Assembly: GCF_003076635.1 (NCBI RefSeq)
Contig: NZ_QDKG01000002.1
Span: 496,001-560,000 of the forward strand
DNA from: Sphingobacterium corticibacter
GTDB lineage: Bacteria > Bacteroidota > Bacteroidia > Sphingobacteriales > Sphingobacteriaceae
Direction: 5' to 3'
Length of the DNA stretch: 64,000 nt
Shown: in pieces, positions 17,601 to 27,279 of the stretch
Numbering within the stretch: position 1 is the first letter of the stretch
Layout of the letters: each line of letters begins with the position of its first letter
Notes under the pieces: generated by a model
Databases searched by the model: none
Told to the model about the DNA's origin: nothing
The model's input: only the letters and a program-made list of their open reading frames with translations
Translations under genes and position numbers: made by a program

Positions 17601-19061
17601 ATGGACAACCTTTTTTCGCTGCTGCTGCTTCCTTTAATTTCTGCTATCGTTCTGGTCTTCGTGCGCTCGGATCGGGCTAAATGGGTGGCATTGCTCTTAT
17701 CCTTAATCAACTTAGGACTTACCGTACCGTTTCTACTGCGTTTTGATCCACAAGCTGGAGTACAGTTTGAGCAGATGTGGGTATGGATTGAGCGCTTGAA
17801 TGTCAACTTTCATATTGGTCTGGATGGCATTAGCTTACCGTTGGTTTTATTGACCAACGGACTGATTCCGCTGATCATTGCGACGACGGATCATACGCGA
17901 TTCAAAGGGAATTTTTATGCGTTGGTGCTTTTTATGCAGCTTGGGCTTTTGTTGGTCTTCACAGCATTGGATGCATTTTCCTTTTATGTAGGCTGGGAGA
18001 TTGCCTTGATTCCGATTTATTTTATCTGCGCTTTGTGGGGTACTGGTGATCGCGTTGCTACCAACCTCAAGTTCTTTATCTATACATTTGCTGGAAGTAT
18101 TTTGATGCTGATTGGTATACTTTATCTCTACCAACAGACACCAGCTGGCAGTTTTGAATGGACAGCATTTGCTGGTTTAAACCTTCCTGAAACGACACAG
18201 CATTGGGTTTTCTGGGCATTCTTTCTCGCATTTGCGATTAAGATTCCTATCCTTCCATTTCATACTTGGCAACCTAACACCTATGTACAAGCGCCTGCCG
18301 CCGGTACCATGTTGTTGTCTGGTATCATGTTAAAAATGGGCGTTTTTGGCCTAATACGTTGGCTATTACCGATCGCGCCTTTAGGCGTAGCAGAATATGG
18401 TACACTGGTGATGACATTATGTGTGATTGGAATTGTCTATGCGTCGCTTATTGCCTTTCGGCAAGATGATGCAAAGCGACTCATTGCTTATTCGTCTATT
18501 GCGCACGTTGGCTTAATATCTGGCGGTGTATTTTCTTTAACGGTTGATGGTTTGCAGGGCGCCATGATCCAGATGGTGAATCACGGGATCTCCGTAGTCG
18601 GGCTGTTCTTTGTGATTGATCTGATCGAGCGCCGGACCGGCAGCAGAAGTTTATCGGAGCTCGGTGGATTGGCTTCGCGTACACCTAAGTTGGCCATTGC
18701 ATTTTTAATTTTGGTGATGGGCGCGGTAGGCTTGCCATTAACGAACGGTTTTATCGGAGAGTTTCTTTTATTGAAAGGCTTGTTTGGTACAGCAGGTTAT
18801 GGGTTGTGGTATGCCGTTTTTGGTGGACTCACCCTGATATTGGGCGCGGTATACATGCTTCGACTTTATCAGAAAACGATGTTGGGCGAATTGCCCGAGC
18901 AATGGTTTTCTGTTTCCGATATCAAAAGCACGGATGTAGTTATATTGGGAATTTTGGTCGTATTAGTCGTGGTTATCGGCGTATTGCCCAACTACCTGCT
19001 AGAGCTATCCGAGCCAGCAATAAACAATTTATTACAGCAAATCTCATTTAGAACAGCATAG
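17601..19061 (+). CDS. nuoM: NADH-quinone oxidoreductase subunit M
   Basis: NuoM is an antiporter-like proton-pumping subunit. The 486-residue protein has about 14 membrane helices, the conserved Glu in FYVGWEIALIPIYFICALWG, LPFHTWQPNTYVQAPAAGTMLLSGIMLKMG with the key Lys, and SSIAHVGLISGGVFSL. The gene is 11 bases after nuoL and 19 before nuoN. Confidence 0.95.
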   Translation: MDNLFSLLLLPLISAIVLVFVRSDRAKWVALLLSLINLGLTVPFLLRFDPQAGVQFEQMWVWIERLNVNFHIGLDGISLPLVLLTNGLIPLIIATTDHTRFKGNFYALVLFMQLGLLLVFTALDAFSFYVGWEIALIPIYFICALWGTGDRVATNLKFFIYTFAGSILMLIGILYLYQQTPAGSFEWTAFAGLNLPETTQHWVFWAFFLAFAIKIPILPFHTWQPNTYVQAPAAGTMLLSGIMLKMGVFGLIRWLLPIAPLGVAEYGTLVMTLCVIGIVYASLIAFRQDDAKRLIAYSSIAHVGLISGGVFSLTVDGLQGAMIQMVNHGISVVGLFFVIDLIERRTGSRSLSELGGLASRTPKLAIAFLILVMGAVGLPLTNGFIGEFLLLKGLFGTAGYGLWYAVFGGLTLILGAVYMLRLYQKTMLGELPEQWFSVSDIKSTDVVILGILVVLVVVIGVLPNYLLELSEPAINNLLQQISFRTA

Positions 19062-19080
19062 CTTAATACCAACAGACATT

Positions 19081-20475
19081 ATGGGTGCAATTATCACGCT
19101 TTCATTATTGGCAATACTGCTTTTGTACTTAGGGCTCTTTAAGGCCAAAAGTGCGCTGCTGCCGGTCACCTTAGCGGGCTTAGCATTAGCCATCGGTTTC
19201 GAGTGGTACGGCTGGAATCAAATGGCAGCGCCACAATACAGCGGAATGGTGTTGTTTGACCATTATGCGATTGCATTTTCGATTTTGTGCATCTTTATCG
19301 CTGGCTTAGTATTATCGCTTTCCAAAGCTTATTTTAAGGCGATCAGCGAAAATGTAGCAGAATATTATGCCCTAATCTTATTCTCCTTAGTAGGCGCTTT
19401 ATTGGTGTGTGCTTATCACAACTTTGCCATACTATTTATTGGTATAGAGGTAATGTCCGTCGCTTTATACATCTTGGTAGGCATTCGAAAGAAAGACCGC
19501 GCTTCCAACGAAGCAGCATTAAAGTATTTCTTGATGGGTGCATTCTCTACCGGATTTCTGCTGTTTGGTATTACGCTGATGTACGGTGCTACCGGATCCT
19601 TCGATCTGAACGAATTGCAACAGTACGTGCGCAGCACGCCAGATCATCAGATCTCGCCATTATTCTTTGCAGGAATTTTATTGATGTTGGTGGGCTTATG
19701 TTTCAAAGTGGGCGCAGCGCCATTTCACTTCTGGACTCCAGATGTGTACGATGGATCGCCAATTTTAATCACGGCTTACATGAGCACAGTGGTAAAAGTA
19801 GCTTCTTTTGCCGGTTTCTTGCGGTTGTTTTCTATGGTGATGGTGCCGTTAGACGGTTTCTGGGAACCATTACTACTAACCATTGCGATCATTACGCTAT
19901 TTGTGGGTAATATCTCCGCCTTAGTACAATCTAGCTTCAAGCGCATGCTCGCCTATTCTAGTATCGCACATGCGGGTTATATGTTGTTTGCTATTCTTTC
20001 GATAGGAAGTCTCTCGCCATCGGCGATCCTCACCTATGGATTGGCTTATTCACTCGCTTCCGTTGTGGCATTTGCAGCACTTATTTTGGTGAAAAGACAA
20101 ATTGGTACTGATCAGTTCGAATCATTTAATGGATTGGCCAAGCAAAACCGATTCTTGGCTTTTGTCGTTACCGTAGCTATGCTGTCGTTAGCAGGTATCC
20201 CATTGACCGCAGGTTTCATCGGAAAGTTTATGATGTTTGGCCGGGTGATGGAAAGTTACCATACCTTACTATTGGTATTGGCTGCGATCAATGCGGTCAT
20301 CGGTGTATGCTACTATTTGCGTGTGGTCGTGCATCTTTATTTCAAATCTGTAGGTGATCAAGTCGAAACTTCGGCGATTAAAGTGCCTTTGAATTTTCAA
20401 ATCATATTTGCCATTTCGATCCTGTTGACTTTAGCGGTAGGCGTCTACCCAGAATGGCTGATCAATTTGTTGTAA
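19081..20475 (+). CDS. nuoN: NADH-quinone oxidoreductase subunit N
   Basis: NuoN is the third antiporter-like subunit of complex I and the last gene of the operon. The 464-residue protein has about 14 helices and the signatures NFAILFIGIEVMSVALYILVG, FKVGAAPFHFWTPDVYDGSP and SSIAHAGYMLFAILSIG. No convincing terminator was seen in the 104 bases before the next gene, so some read-through is possible. Confidence 0.95.
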   Translation: MGAIITLSLLAILLLYLGLFKAKSALLPVTLAGLALAIGFEWYGWNQMAAPQYSGMVLFDHYAIAFSILCIFIAGLVLSLSKAYFKAISENVAEYYALILFSLVGALLVCAYHNFAILFIGIEVMSVALYILVGIRKKDRASNEAALKYFLMGAFSTGFLLFGITLMYGATGSFDLNELQQYVRSTPDHQISPLFFAGILLMLVGLCFKVGAAPFHFWTPDVYDGSPILITAYMSTVVKVASFAGFLRLFSMVMVPLDGFWEPLLLTIAIITLFVGNISALVQSSFKRMLAYSSIAHAGYMLFAILSIGSLSPSAILTYGLAYSLASVVAFAALILVKRQIGTDQFESFNGLAKQNRFLAFVVTVAMLSLAGIPLTAGFIGKFMMFGRVMESYHTLLLVLAAINAVIGVCYYLRVVVHLYFKSVGDQVETSAIKVPLNFQIIFAISILLTLAVGVYPEWLINLL

Positions 20476-20579
20476 ATGTGAAGCCAAAGCGAACGTTAAC
20501 AAAGAAATAAGTTTTTCCTCTATAAGCGATTAACTCTGCGAACAAATTGTATCTTTATCAGAGTGAGCATTGAGGATAC

Positions 20580-23102
20580 ATGACTATAAGGGCGTTAGCG
20601 ATTAGATATATATACCTGCTTTTCTTGATATCGTGTTTAACACCTGCCGTATTTGGACAGCATAGAATCCAAGGTGTAGTCGTAGACGAAGATTCGGGAA
20701 ATAAATTGATGGGAGTGTCGGTGCGTGTATTGGGAAGCAATACAGGCGCATCCACGGACTCTATTGGGCGTTTTGTCTTACTTTTGGACAAATCTTATGC
20801 GCAGGTGGAGCTTACCTCTATTGGCTATGCAACAAAAGTGTTGCGCGTAAGCGAACAAGAACCCAACTTGATTTCACTGCGAACCGAAGGTACGCTTATT
20901 GATGGCATTACGATTCGTTCAAACCGACGATATTCCAATAAAGATAACCCTGCTGTGGAGCTGATCGACTCGGTCATCCGTTACAAATCACAAAACCGCC
21001 TCTCTGGAAATGCACGTATACAATTTGAACAGTATGATAAGATTAAGATTGGGATTGTAGACCCCCCAAAACTCTTGAAACGTACGCTAGCAATGGTCAA
21101 CTTTCCGACGGATTATATGGATAGTCTCACGCTGCCAGGGAAGAAATTGTTAGGGGTTTATCAAGAAGAAAACCTAGCCAAAGTATATAGCCAACGAAAT
21201 CCATCGCGCTCCAAACGCCGGATTGAACACCAGATCAAAACAGAATTTGATCAGCGTTATGTGAATAATCCCAACATCCAATCTTACATCAATTATGTGT
21301 TGCAGCCGATAGATATTTATGATGAAAGTATCTTCATGCTCGACAAGCTAATATTGAGCCCCATTGCCAACAGCGGAAAGACCTTTTACAAATATTTTGT
21401 AATAGATACCGTCAAGAATGAATATGGTGAATTTCTGGAGCTAGAATTTGTACCGCGCAATGATAAGGATTTATTATTTCGAGGCAAGTTGCAGGTCGCA
21501 TTGGACGGAAGCTATGCCGTAAAGCGCGCCGAATTACACCTCGGAACGTCGGCTAATATCAATTGGATTAGTTCGGTAGATTTGGAGTTAAATTATTCTC
21601 CGACAGCAGATGGCGTAATGCTGTTAGATAATACTCATGTTGGCGTATCTTTTGGATCGGAGAATAATCAAGCTATGTATGCTGAGCGAATGAGTATACA
21701 TTGCGATTATGACTTAGATAGTCCGATTGACAACTCAGTATTTGGCGGGCCGCCAATCGAAGTGATACCCAATGTGAGCGCATTTATTCCTAATAGACCG
21801 ATACCACTTACGGTGTTTGAAAGAAACACCTATGAAAATATTAATCGACTTAAGGAGAATGCTGCTTTTAGATCCACCTTGGCCTTTGGATATCTGATTG
21901 CACAAGGATATTATAACCTCAATGAATTCGAGCTGGGGCCATTAGAGTACACGTATAGCCGAAATAATATTGAAGGTAACCGCATTCGTTTCGGTGGTAG
22001 GACAACACCACTGCTGTCCGAAAAGATGTATTTAGAAGGATACGTGGCTTATGGTACGCGTGACAATGATCTGAAATATTTCTTGCGAACGGCTGTATCT
22101 TTGGATGGCGGCAATATTGCCACTTTTCCAGCGCATTATATAGAAGGTACGATCCAACACGATATTTTAGAGCCAGGGCGACAGCCTAGCTTCTTGCGCG
22201 GGGATAGTTTCTTCGAATCGTTTAGAAGCAATCGGCCGACTAAATGGTTTATGACTGATGCGTACCGATTGGGTCATGTCGTGGAATTTGGAAATCATTT
22301 CTCCATTGCCACAGCCTTTAGCCATATCAGACGAAGAACCATCGGCGATTTTCGATTAATTAGTTCGGGCGATCCAACCCTTGCTGTGCGTGATATTAAT
22401 ACCAATGATGCAGAAGTGATTTTGCGTTGGGCACCTTACGAACGATTTTATTATCGAAACTTAACCCGAAGCACCATCATCGAACGCCATCCGGTATTTA
22501 CAATACAATATAATAAAGGGCTGAAAGGTTTTTTGGATGCGCCGTATGATTATGATATGATCAAGGCTTCGGTATCACGCCGATTATTCTTAGATCAATT
22601 TGGTTTTGCAGATATAACAGTTACGGGGGGCAAAATTTGGGGCGTGTTGCCTTACACGCTGCTACACATGCCCAATGTTAGGCAGCAAGAATTGGACGGT
22701 CGGCACGAAATTCGCTATGATTTGATGAACAGCATGGAGTTCGCGGCAGACCAATATGTAAAGTTCGGTTTTCAGCATGCGTTAAATGGCTTTATCTTTA
22801 ACAAAATTCCGTTGTTGCGCAGGTTAAAGTTGCGTGAAATTTGGGGAGCACAAATGTTTTATGGACGTATGAGTCCACAAAATGATCCGGCGCTTAGCGA
22901 TCGAGTCCTTGAATTTGATTTAGACGGAGATGGGTTGCCCATAACGAGAAGCCAGAATGGAAAACCTTATTGGGAAGCATCGGCAGGAATAGATAATATC
23001 CTTCGTGTGCTGCGCGTGGAATATGTGCGCAGGCTCACACATCGAGACTTTCCAAACATTAGTCAAGATAGATACCGCGTTTCGCTGTCCCTAAATTTCT
23101 AA
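20580..23102 (+). CDS. DUF5686 and carboxypeptidase-like regulatory domain outer-membrane protein
   Basis: The 840-residue protein has a signal peptide (about 1-26, ending VFG-Q), then a carboxypeptidase-regulatory-like beta domain (about 29-105: QGVVVDEDSGNKLMGVSV and ELTSIGYATK) as in SusC N-termini. The rest (about 110-840) matches the Bacteroidota DUF5686 family, predicted to end in an outer-membrane beta-barrel; the last residues RYRVSLSLNF end in Phe, as barrels do. No TonB plug region is seen. Function is unknown; a surface or assembly role is inference. Its stop is 12 bases before the enoyl-CoA hydratase gene. Confidence 0.82.
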   Translation: MTIRALAIRYIYLLFLISCLTPAVFGQHRIQGVVVDEDSGNKLMGVSVRVLGSNTGASTDSIGRFVLLLDKSYAQVELTSIGYATKVLRVSEQEPNLISLRTEGTLIDGITIRSNRRYSNKDNPAVELIDSVIRYKSQNRLSGNARIQFEQYDKIKIGIVDPPKLLKRTLAMVNFPTDYMDSLTLPGKKLLGVYQEENLAKVYSQRNPSRSKRRIEHQIKTEFDQRYVNNPNIQSYINYVLQPIDIYDESIFMLDKLILSPIANSGKTFYKYFVIDTVKNEYGEFLELEFVPRNDKDLLFRGKLQVALDGSYAVKRAELHLGTSANINWISSVDLELNYSPTADGVMLLDNTHVGVSFGSENNQAMYAERMSIHCDYDLDSPIDNSVFGGPPIEVIPNVSAFIPNRPIPLTVFERNTYENINRLKENAAFRSTLAFGYLIAQGYYNLNEFELGPLEYTYSRNNIEGNRIRFGGRTTPLLSEKMYLEGYVAYGTRDNDLKYFLRTAVSLDGGNIATFPAHYIEGTIQHDILEPGRQPSFLRGDSFFESFRSNRPTKWFMTDAYRLGHVVEFGNHFSIATAFSHIRRRTIGDFRLISSGDPTLAVRDINTNDAEVILRWAPYERFYYRNLTRSTIIERHPVFTIQYNKGLKGFLDAPYDYDMIKASVSRRLFLDQFGFADITVTGGKIWGVLPYTLLHMPNVRQQELDGRHEIRYDLMNSMEFAADQYVKFGFQHALNGFIFNKIPLLRRLKLREIWGAQMFYGRMSPQNDPALSDRVLEFDLDGDGLPITRSQNGKPYWEASAGIDNILRVLRVEYVRRLTHRDFPNISQDRYRVSLSLNF

Positions 23103-23114
23103 AACCAATACGTT

Positions 23115-23885
23115 ATGTACAACAACATTAAAATCCAATTGCTCGATCAAACCGCGCTATTGGAGATCGACCGTCCCAAATTTTTAAATGCACTCAGCAG
23201 AGAAACGCTGGAGGAAATTGAGCATGCTTTTCAGCATGATTTACTTCAAAATACCGCTATTCGTGGCGTCATCATCACGGGAGCTGGCGAGAAAGCCTTC
23301 GTAGCAGGCGCCGACATTAAAGAGTTCGAAAACTACAGTTCGGAAGAAGGGATGGCATTAGCGAAGTGGGGGCACGGAGTGATGAATCGTATTTATGAGT
23401 TTCCAAAACCCGTCATCGCGGCCATTAACGGTTACGCTTTAGGCGGCGGTTTGGAATTAGCCTTGGCATGCCACATTCGTATCGCTTCTGATAACGCTAA
23501 AGTAGGACTTCCAGAAGTTTCCTTGGGATTGATCCCCGGATATGGCGGTACGCAACGCCTTGCGGATTTGGCGGGGCGTGGAAAAGCATTGGAAATGATC
23601 ATGAGCGGCGAGATGATTGATGCGCAAGATGCGCAACAATGGGGCTTAGTAAATCATGTGGTTAGTAGCGATGAATTAATAAGCAAATCAACCGATTTGT
23701 TGAAAAAGATGTACAGCAAATCTTCTCACGCGATTGCCGCAGCTATAAAAGCGATAAATGCAGGTTTGGACAAGCAAAAAGATGGATATGAAAGTGAAAT
23801 TGCAGCCTTCGGCGACAGTTTTGGAACACCTGATTTCCGTGAGGGGGTAGATGCATTTCTTGCTAAACGCAAACCAAATTTCTAA
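23115..23885 (+). CDS. Enoyl-CoA hydratase/isomerase family protein
   Basis: This crotonase-fold enzyme (256 residues, normal length) probably hydrates short-chain 2-enoyl-CoA to 3-hydroxyacyl-CoA. The oxyanion-hole segments are present: EKAFVAGADIKEF and ALGGGLELALACHIRIAS. The two catalytic glutamates of hydratases correspond to the Glu in GLPEVSLGLIPGYGGTQRL and the earlier one in NGYALGGGLELALAC. The chain length preference cannot be read from sequence. It stands 44 bases before the permease gene. Confidence 0.9.
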   Translation: MYNNIKIQLLDQTALLEIDRPKFLNALSRETLEEIEHAFQHDLLQNTAIRGVIITGAGEKAFVAGADIKEFENYSSEEGMALAKWGHGVMNRIYEFPKPVIAAINGYALGGGLELALACHIRIASDNAKVGLPEVSLGLIPGYGGTQRLADLAGRGKALEMIMSGEMIDAQDAQQWGLVNHVVSSDELISKSTDLLKKMYSKSSHAIAAAIKAINAGLDKQKDGYESEIAAFGDSFGTPDFREGVDAFLAKRKPNF

Positions 23886-23887
23886 TT

Positions 23888-23903
23888 TGTTGTTATAACA
23901 ACA
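23888..23903 (+). repeat. Perfect 16-bp palindrome between two genes
   Basis: TGTTGTTATAACAACA is a perfect palindrome centred at 23895/23896, three bases after the enoyl-CoA hydratase stop. No T-run follows closely. It could be an operator, a weak hairpin or chance. Confidence 0.35.
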
Positions 23904-23929
23904 TCATATCGTAAATTTTTTAACTTAAC

Positions 23930-24979
23930 ATGGAAAACCCGGTTTTTTCTCAGAAAGAACGGAATATAATTATTCTGCTCATTGTCCTTGTATTAGGAGG
24001 CATAATCTTGTACGCCACGCAAGGCTTATTTGGCGCTTTCTTAGGCACCATGCTCATGTATACGCTTTTTCGTGGACTCAATATCTTTTTGATTGAACGC
24101 TGGAGATGGCCGAAGCCCGTGTCTGCGATCTTTATCATCATCATTTCCATCTTAATCATTGTATTACCTTTTTATGGAATTGGGAAAATGTTGTTTTCCA
24201 AGGCAATTGAGCTACAACGCGATCCAGAATGGATTAATAATTTGGTAGGTGCCATCAAGCAATTTGCGGGTGATAAATTGGGTCAGCCAGATTTCATTGA
24301 GAAGCAGTTGGAATCCAGCTCATCGTATATCGGCGGTCTATTAACGAATACCTTGGGAGGAGCGGCGAATCTATTTCTGGAAATTACCGTAATGTATTTT
24401 ATCCTCTATTTTATGTTTGTGGGCTACAAAAGTTTTGAGCAGTCCTTACGATTCTACTTGCCGTTTGATGATTCCAGTGCGGGAGTTCTAGCTGAAGAGT
24501 TTAAAAATGTCACGTACGCCAATGTTATTGGACAAACTTTGATTGCTATCGTACAAGGAGCTTGTCTCAGTATTGGGTTCTATATATTTGGTGCATCAGA
24601 TCCCTTCTTTTGGGGAGTGATTACGGCAATTTTGTCTTTTATACCATTATTAGGGCCGCCACTTATTTTTGTTCCAGCGGCGGTGATTATGTTTTCTCAG
24701 GGAATGACTTGGCAACCGATAGGTTTATTGATTTGGGGATTTGGATTGGTGATTAATATCGACAATGTGTTGCGGTTTATCATTGCAAAACGTATGGGCG
24801 ATATTCATCCCATCATTACCGTGGTAGGTGTGATTATTGGTATCCCGTTGTTCGGACTGTTGGGTTTAGTGTTTGGCCCTCTATTATTGGTCTACTTTTT
24901 ATCAGCCGTCAAAGTATATAAAGCAAACAAACGTTTATCCTTGAAGGAACAAACTATTCGAGAGAAAATGCGTGATTGA
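23930..24979 (+). CDS. AI-2E family transporter (PF01594-type permease)
   Basis: The 349-residue protein has the family layout: two N-terminal helices (about 12-45), another pair near 60-85, a soluble region around 85-140, and a C-terminal bundle with the motif GFIPLLGP-like stretch FIPLLGPPLIF and GVIIGIPLFGLLGLVFGPLLL. The family includes E. coli TqsA and YdiK plus Na+/H+-type exporters, so the substrate is open. The stop codon is only 15 bases from that of the convergent hemW. Confidence 0.9.
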   Translation: MENPVFSQKERNIIILLIVLVLGGIILYATQGLFGAFLGTMLMYTLFRGLNIFLIERWRWPKPVSAIFIIIISILIIVLPFYGIGKMLFSKAIELQRDPEWINNLVGAIKQFAGDKLGQPDFIEKQLESSSSYIGGLLTNTLGGAANLFLEITVMYFILYFMFVGYKSFEQSLRFYLPFDDSSAGVLAEEFKNVTYANVIGQTLIAIVQGACLSIGFYIFGASDPFFWGVITAILSFIPLLGPPLIFVPAAVIMFSQGMTWQPIGLLIWGFGLVINIDNVLRFIIAKRMGDIHPIITVVGVIIGIPLFGLLGLVFGPLLLVYFLSAVKVYKANKRLSLKEQTIREKMRD

Positions 24980-24981
24980 GG

Positions 24982-25001
24982 AGATTAATGTTTCTTAATC
25001 T
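24982..25001. terminator. Short hairpin between convergent genes
   Basis: GATTAA (24983-24988) pairs with TTAATC (24995-25000), extendable with one G-T pair. It overlaps the hemW stop codon. There is no T-run, so function as a terminator is uncertain. Confidence 0.3.
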
Positions 25002-26128
25002 TCTTCGGATAGGACAAACAGCTCACTGGCAATAAGATCAGCGAGCTGTTTGCCTTTTGGAGAAAGTTTCAGCGTATCGTTATCATACAAAAGCGCTCCA
25101 CTACCGATATAGGGTTTAGCTTGTTGTAGCAAGAGTTGCATCACATCAACGCCAAATTGCTGCTCGACTATATCTCTGCGAATGCCCCACATGGTGCGCA
25201 GGCTCGTCATGATGTATTCATTGATGCGATCTTCTGTGCTCAGCACCTCACTTTCCAACGCAGGCATGTCATTATTAATGCCGCGCATGTACAATGCATT
25301 GTTGCTTTTATTCCAGGATCGTGATGTGCCATTGAAAGAGTGCGCCGATGGCCCGATGCCTAAATAATGCGTGCCATTCCAATAGTTCGTGTTATGCTGC
25401 GCATATTTCCCATCTTTGGCGAAGTTCGATATTTCGTAATGCTCAAAACCATTCGCTGTCAATTTATCGATGAGAATGGCCATTTGGTCAGCACTTTGTT
25501 CCTCATCAATGGGTTTTGTCTTCCCTTTTTTGATCTGATGATGTAATGCAGTTCGCTCCTCGACCGTCATGGCATAGGAGGAAATATGTGGTACGCCATA
25601 GCTAATTAACTGATCAATATTACTGTGCCATTTTTCATCGGTCAATAAAGGATAACCATAGATAAGGTCGCACGTAATATTATCAAATCCGGCATCCTGC
25701 ACGCGTTTGATCACCACATCTGCTTCTTGCGCATTGTGTGCACGATTCATCCAGCGAAGATCTTCTTCGAAAAAGGATTGAATGCCAATGCTAAATCTAT
25801 TGATTGGCGTAGTGCGAAGGTCTTGTATTTTAGAAAGGTTAAGATCGTCTGGATTGGCTTCTAGCGTAATCTCTGCCTGAGGATCTAAGGTGAAATGTTG
25901 TGAAATTTTATCTAACACACGCTCAATATCCGAAGCCGCTAACAGAGAAGGCGTGCCGCCACCAAAATAGACCGATTGGATACGACGATCTACCAAATAA
26001 TCTGAGCGCAGCTCAATCTCCCGAAGCAATGCACTGACCATCGCATCCTTATCTCCCAACTGTGTGCTAAAGTGAAAATCACAATAGTGGCAAGCTTGTT
26101 TACAGAAAGGAATGTGGAGATAAAACAT
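24995..26128 (-). CDS. hemW: Radical SAM heme chaperone HemW (coproporphyrinogen III oxidase-like)
   Basis: HemW is a radical SAM protein that binds heme and delivers it to acceptors; it was formerly annotated as oxygen-independent coproporphyrinogen oxidase. The 377-residue protein has the [4Fe-4S] motif CKQACHYCDFHF at the N-terminus (Cys 9, 13 and 16), the GGGTPSLL motif and the segment FSIGIQSF. The N-terminus starts directly MFYLHIPFC, without the extension of true HemN. The next gene on this strand starts 35 bases upstream. Confidence 0.92.
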   Translation of the reverse strand: MFYLHIPFCKQACHYCDFHFSTQLGDKDAMVSALLREIELRSDYLVDRRIQSVYFGGGTPSLLAASDIERVLDKISQHFTLDPQAEITLEANPDDLNLSKIQDLRTTPINRFSIGIQSFFEEDLRWMNRAHNAQEADVVIKRVQDAGFDNITCDLIYGYPLLTDEKWHSNIDQLISYGVPHISSYAMTVEERTALHHQIKKGKTKPIDEEQSADQMAILIDKLTANGFEHYEISNFAKDGKYAQHNTNYWNGTHYLGIGPSAHSFNGTSRSWNKSNNALYMRGINNDMPALESEVLSTEDRINEYIMTSLRTMWGIRRDIVEQQFGVDVMQLLLQQAKPYIGSGALLYDNDTLKLSPKGKQLADLIASELFVLSEED

Positions 26129-26162
26129 GAGAATAATTACAATAAGAGAGTTGTATCGCTAT

Positions 26163-27212
26163 TTAACCACCAAACTCGATAAACCTTTCAAAGCTTACCT
26201 GCACTTTATCGCCTTTGGCGAGTGTTGGAGTTCCAATCTTCGCTGCACGAACGCTAACATCTCCATTGCCTGCGACGTATTCGTAATACATTCCGCGGAA
26301 CTTAATTTCTTGAATTTGACAGCGAGCAGATTCGTCCGCAACCAATGAAATATCTTCTTGATGGATAGCAATCGTTGAGTCTGTCTCAATGTCCAAAGCG
26401 CGGGCCTGCGATGCAGAGAGAATATTGCTTTTGGCTAATAATTGTGCGGTGTAGATATTGCTCGGCTTGAAGTATAAATCCTTCGGATTACCGCTGTCGA
26501 TAATCTTACCATCTTTCATGACGATCAATTGATCGGACATAGCCAACACCTCTGCCGGATCGTGAGAAACCAATAGCACAGTAAGCCCAGTATCCGCCAC
26601 GATCTGCTTAATATCATGTTGCAACGCATCGCGAAAAGCAGCATCTACTTGGTTAAATGGTTCATCCATCAACAGGACTTCTGGATCATTGATTAAAGCG
26701 CGACAAATGGCTACACGTTGGCGTTCGCCACCACTCAAATCCGCAACGCGCTTCTGCGCAAGATGGGATATTTGTAGCTTTTGTAATGTTTCTTCTGTTT
26801 TGCGCTGCTTGTACTCTAGATTGATATTCGATAATTGCGAAGCCACATTATCCCACACTTTCGCGTACAGATTGAGATCGTCAAAATTCTGAGAAACCAT
26901 CTTCATAGCTTCATGCCCAGGAATGAGCTTGTCTTTGCGTGTTGGTACCAACCAGCCACGGTAACGGATTTCCCCGTTCGTGGGCTCGAGCAATCCGTAG
27001 ATCAATTTTAGTAACGTACTCTTGCCACTTCCCGAAGCTCCGATAATCGCCGTGATGCTATTCTCTTGGATTCCGACACTTACACGGTCGACCGCAACGA
27101 CATCGTCTTTGCCCTCAAAAACACAGGAAACATCATGGACATAGATTAAAGGTAAATCATGTTTTTGTGTGTCTTGCGGTACGTATTGACAAGAGGAGGA
27201 AGTCGTGCTCAT
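26163..27212 (-). CDS. ABC transporter ATP-binding protein with C-terminal TOBE-like domain
   Basis: The ATPase domain (about 25-250) has Walker A GASGSGKST, signature LSGGERQRVAICRAL, Walker B VLLMDEPFNQVD and the switch His in LLVSHDPAE. The C-terminal 80 residues (about 265-349) look like a TOBE domain as in PotA, FbpC or ModC. No permease or binding protein gene is close, so the partner is unknown. The start codon abuts a terminator hairpin of the upstream gene (27213-27250), and no other in-frame ATG, GTG or TTG lies before the conserved domain. Confidence 0.88.
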   Translation of the reverse strand: MSTTSSSCQYVPQDTQKHDLPLIYVHDVSCVFEGKDDVVAVDRVSVGIQENSITAIIGASGSGKSTLLKLIYGLLEPTNGEIRYRGWLVPTRKDKLIPGHEAMKMVSQNFDDLNLYAKVWDNVASQLSNINLEYKQRKTEETLQKLQISHLAQKRVADLSGGERQRVAICRALINDPEVLLMDEPFNQVDAAFRDALQHDIKQIVADTGLTVLLVSHDPAEVLAMSDQLIVMKDGKIIDSGNPKDLYFKPSNIYTAQLLAKSNILSASQARALDIETDSTIAIHQEDISLVADESARCQIQEIKFRGMYYEYVAGNGDVSVRAAKIGTPTLAKGDKVQVSFERFIEFGG

Positions 27213-27250
27213 AAAAAATGCCGGATCCTTTTAGGTGATCCGGCACAAAA
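27213..27250 (-). terminator. Terminator of the beta-barrel gene, abutting the next start codon
   Basis: On the minus strand a perfect 9-bp stem TGCCGGATC/GATCCGGCA (27237-27245 with 27219-27227) is followed by six T just before the ATG at 27212. It ends the sigma/anti-sigma/barrel operon. Confidence 0.8.
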
Positions 27251-27279
27251 ATACGGTTTTAAAATCAGGAAATGATTAC

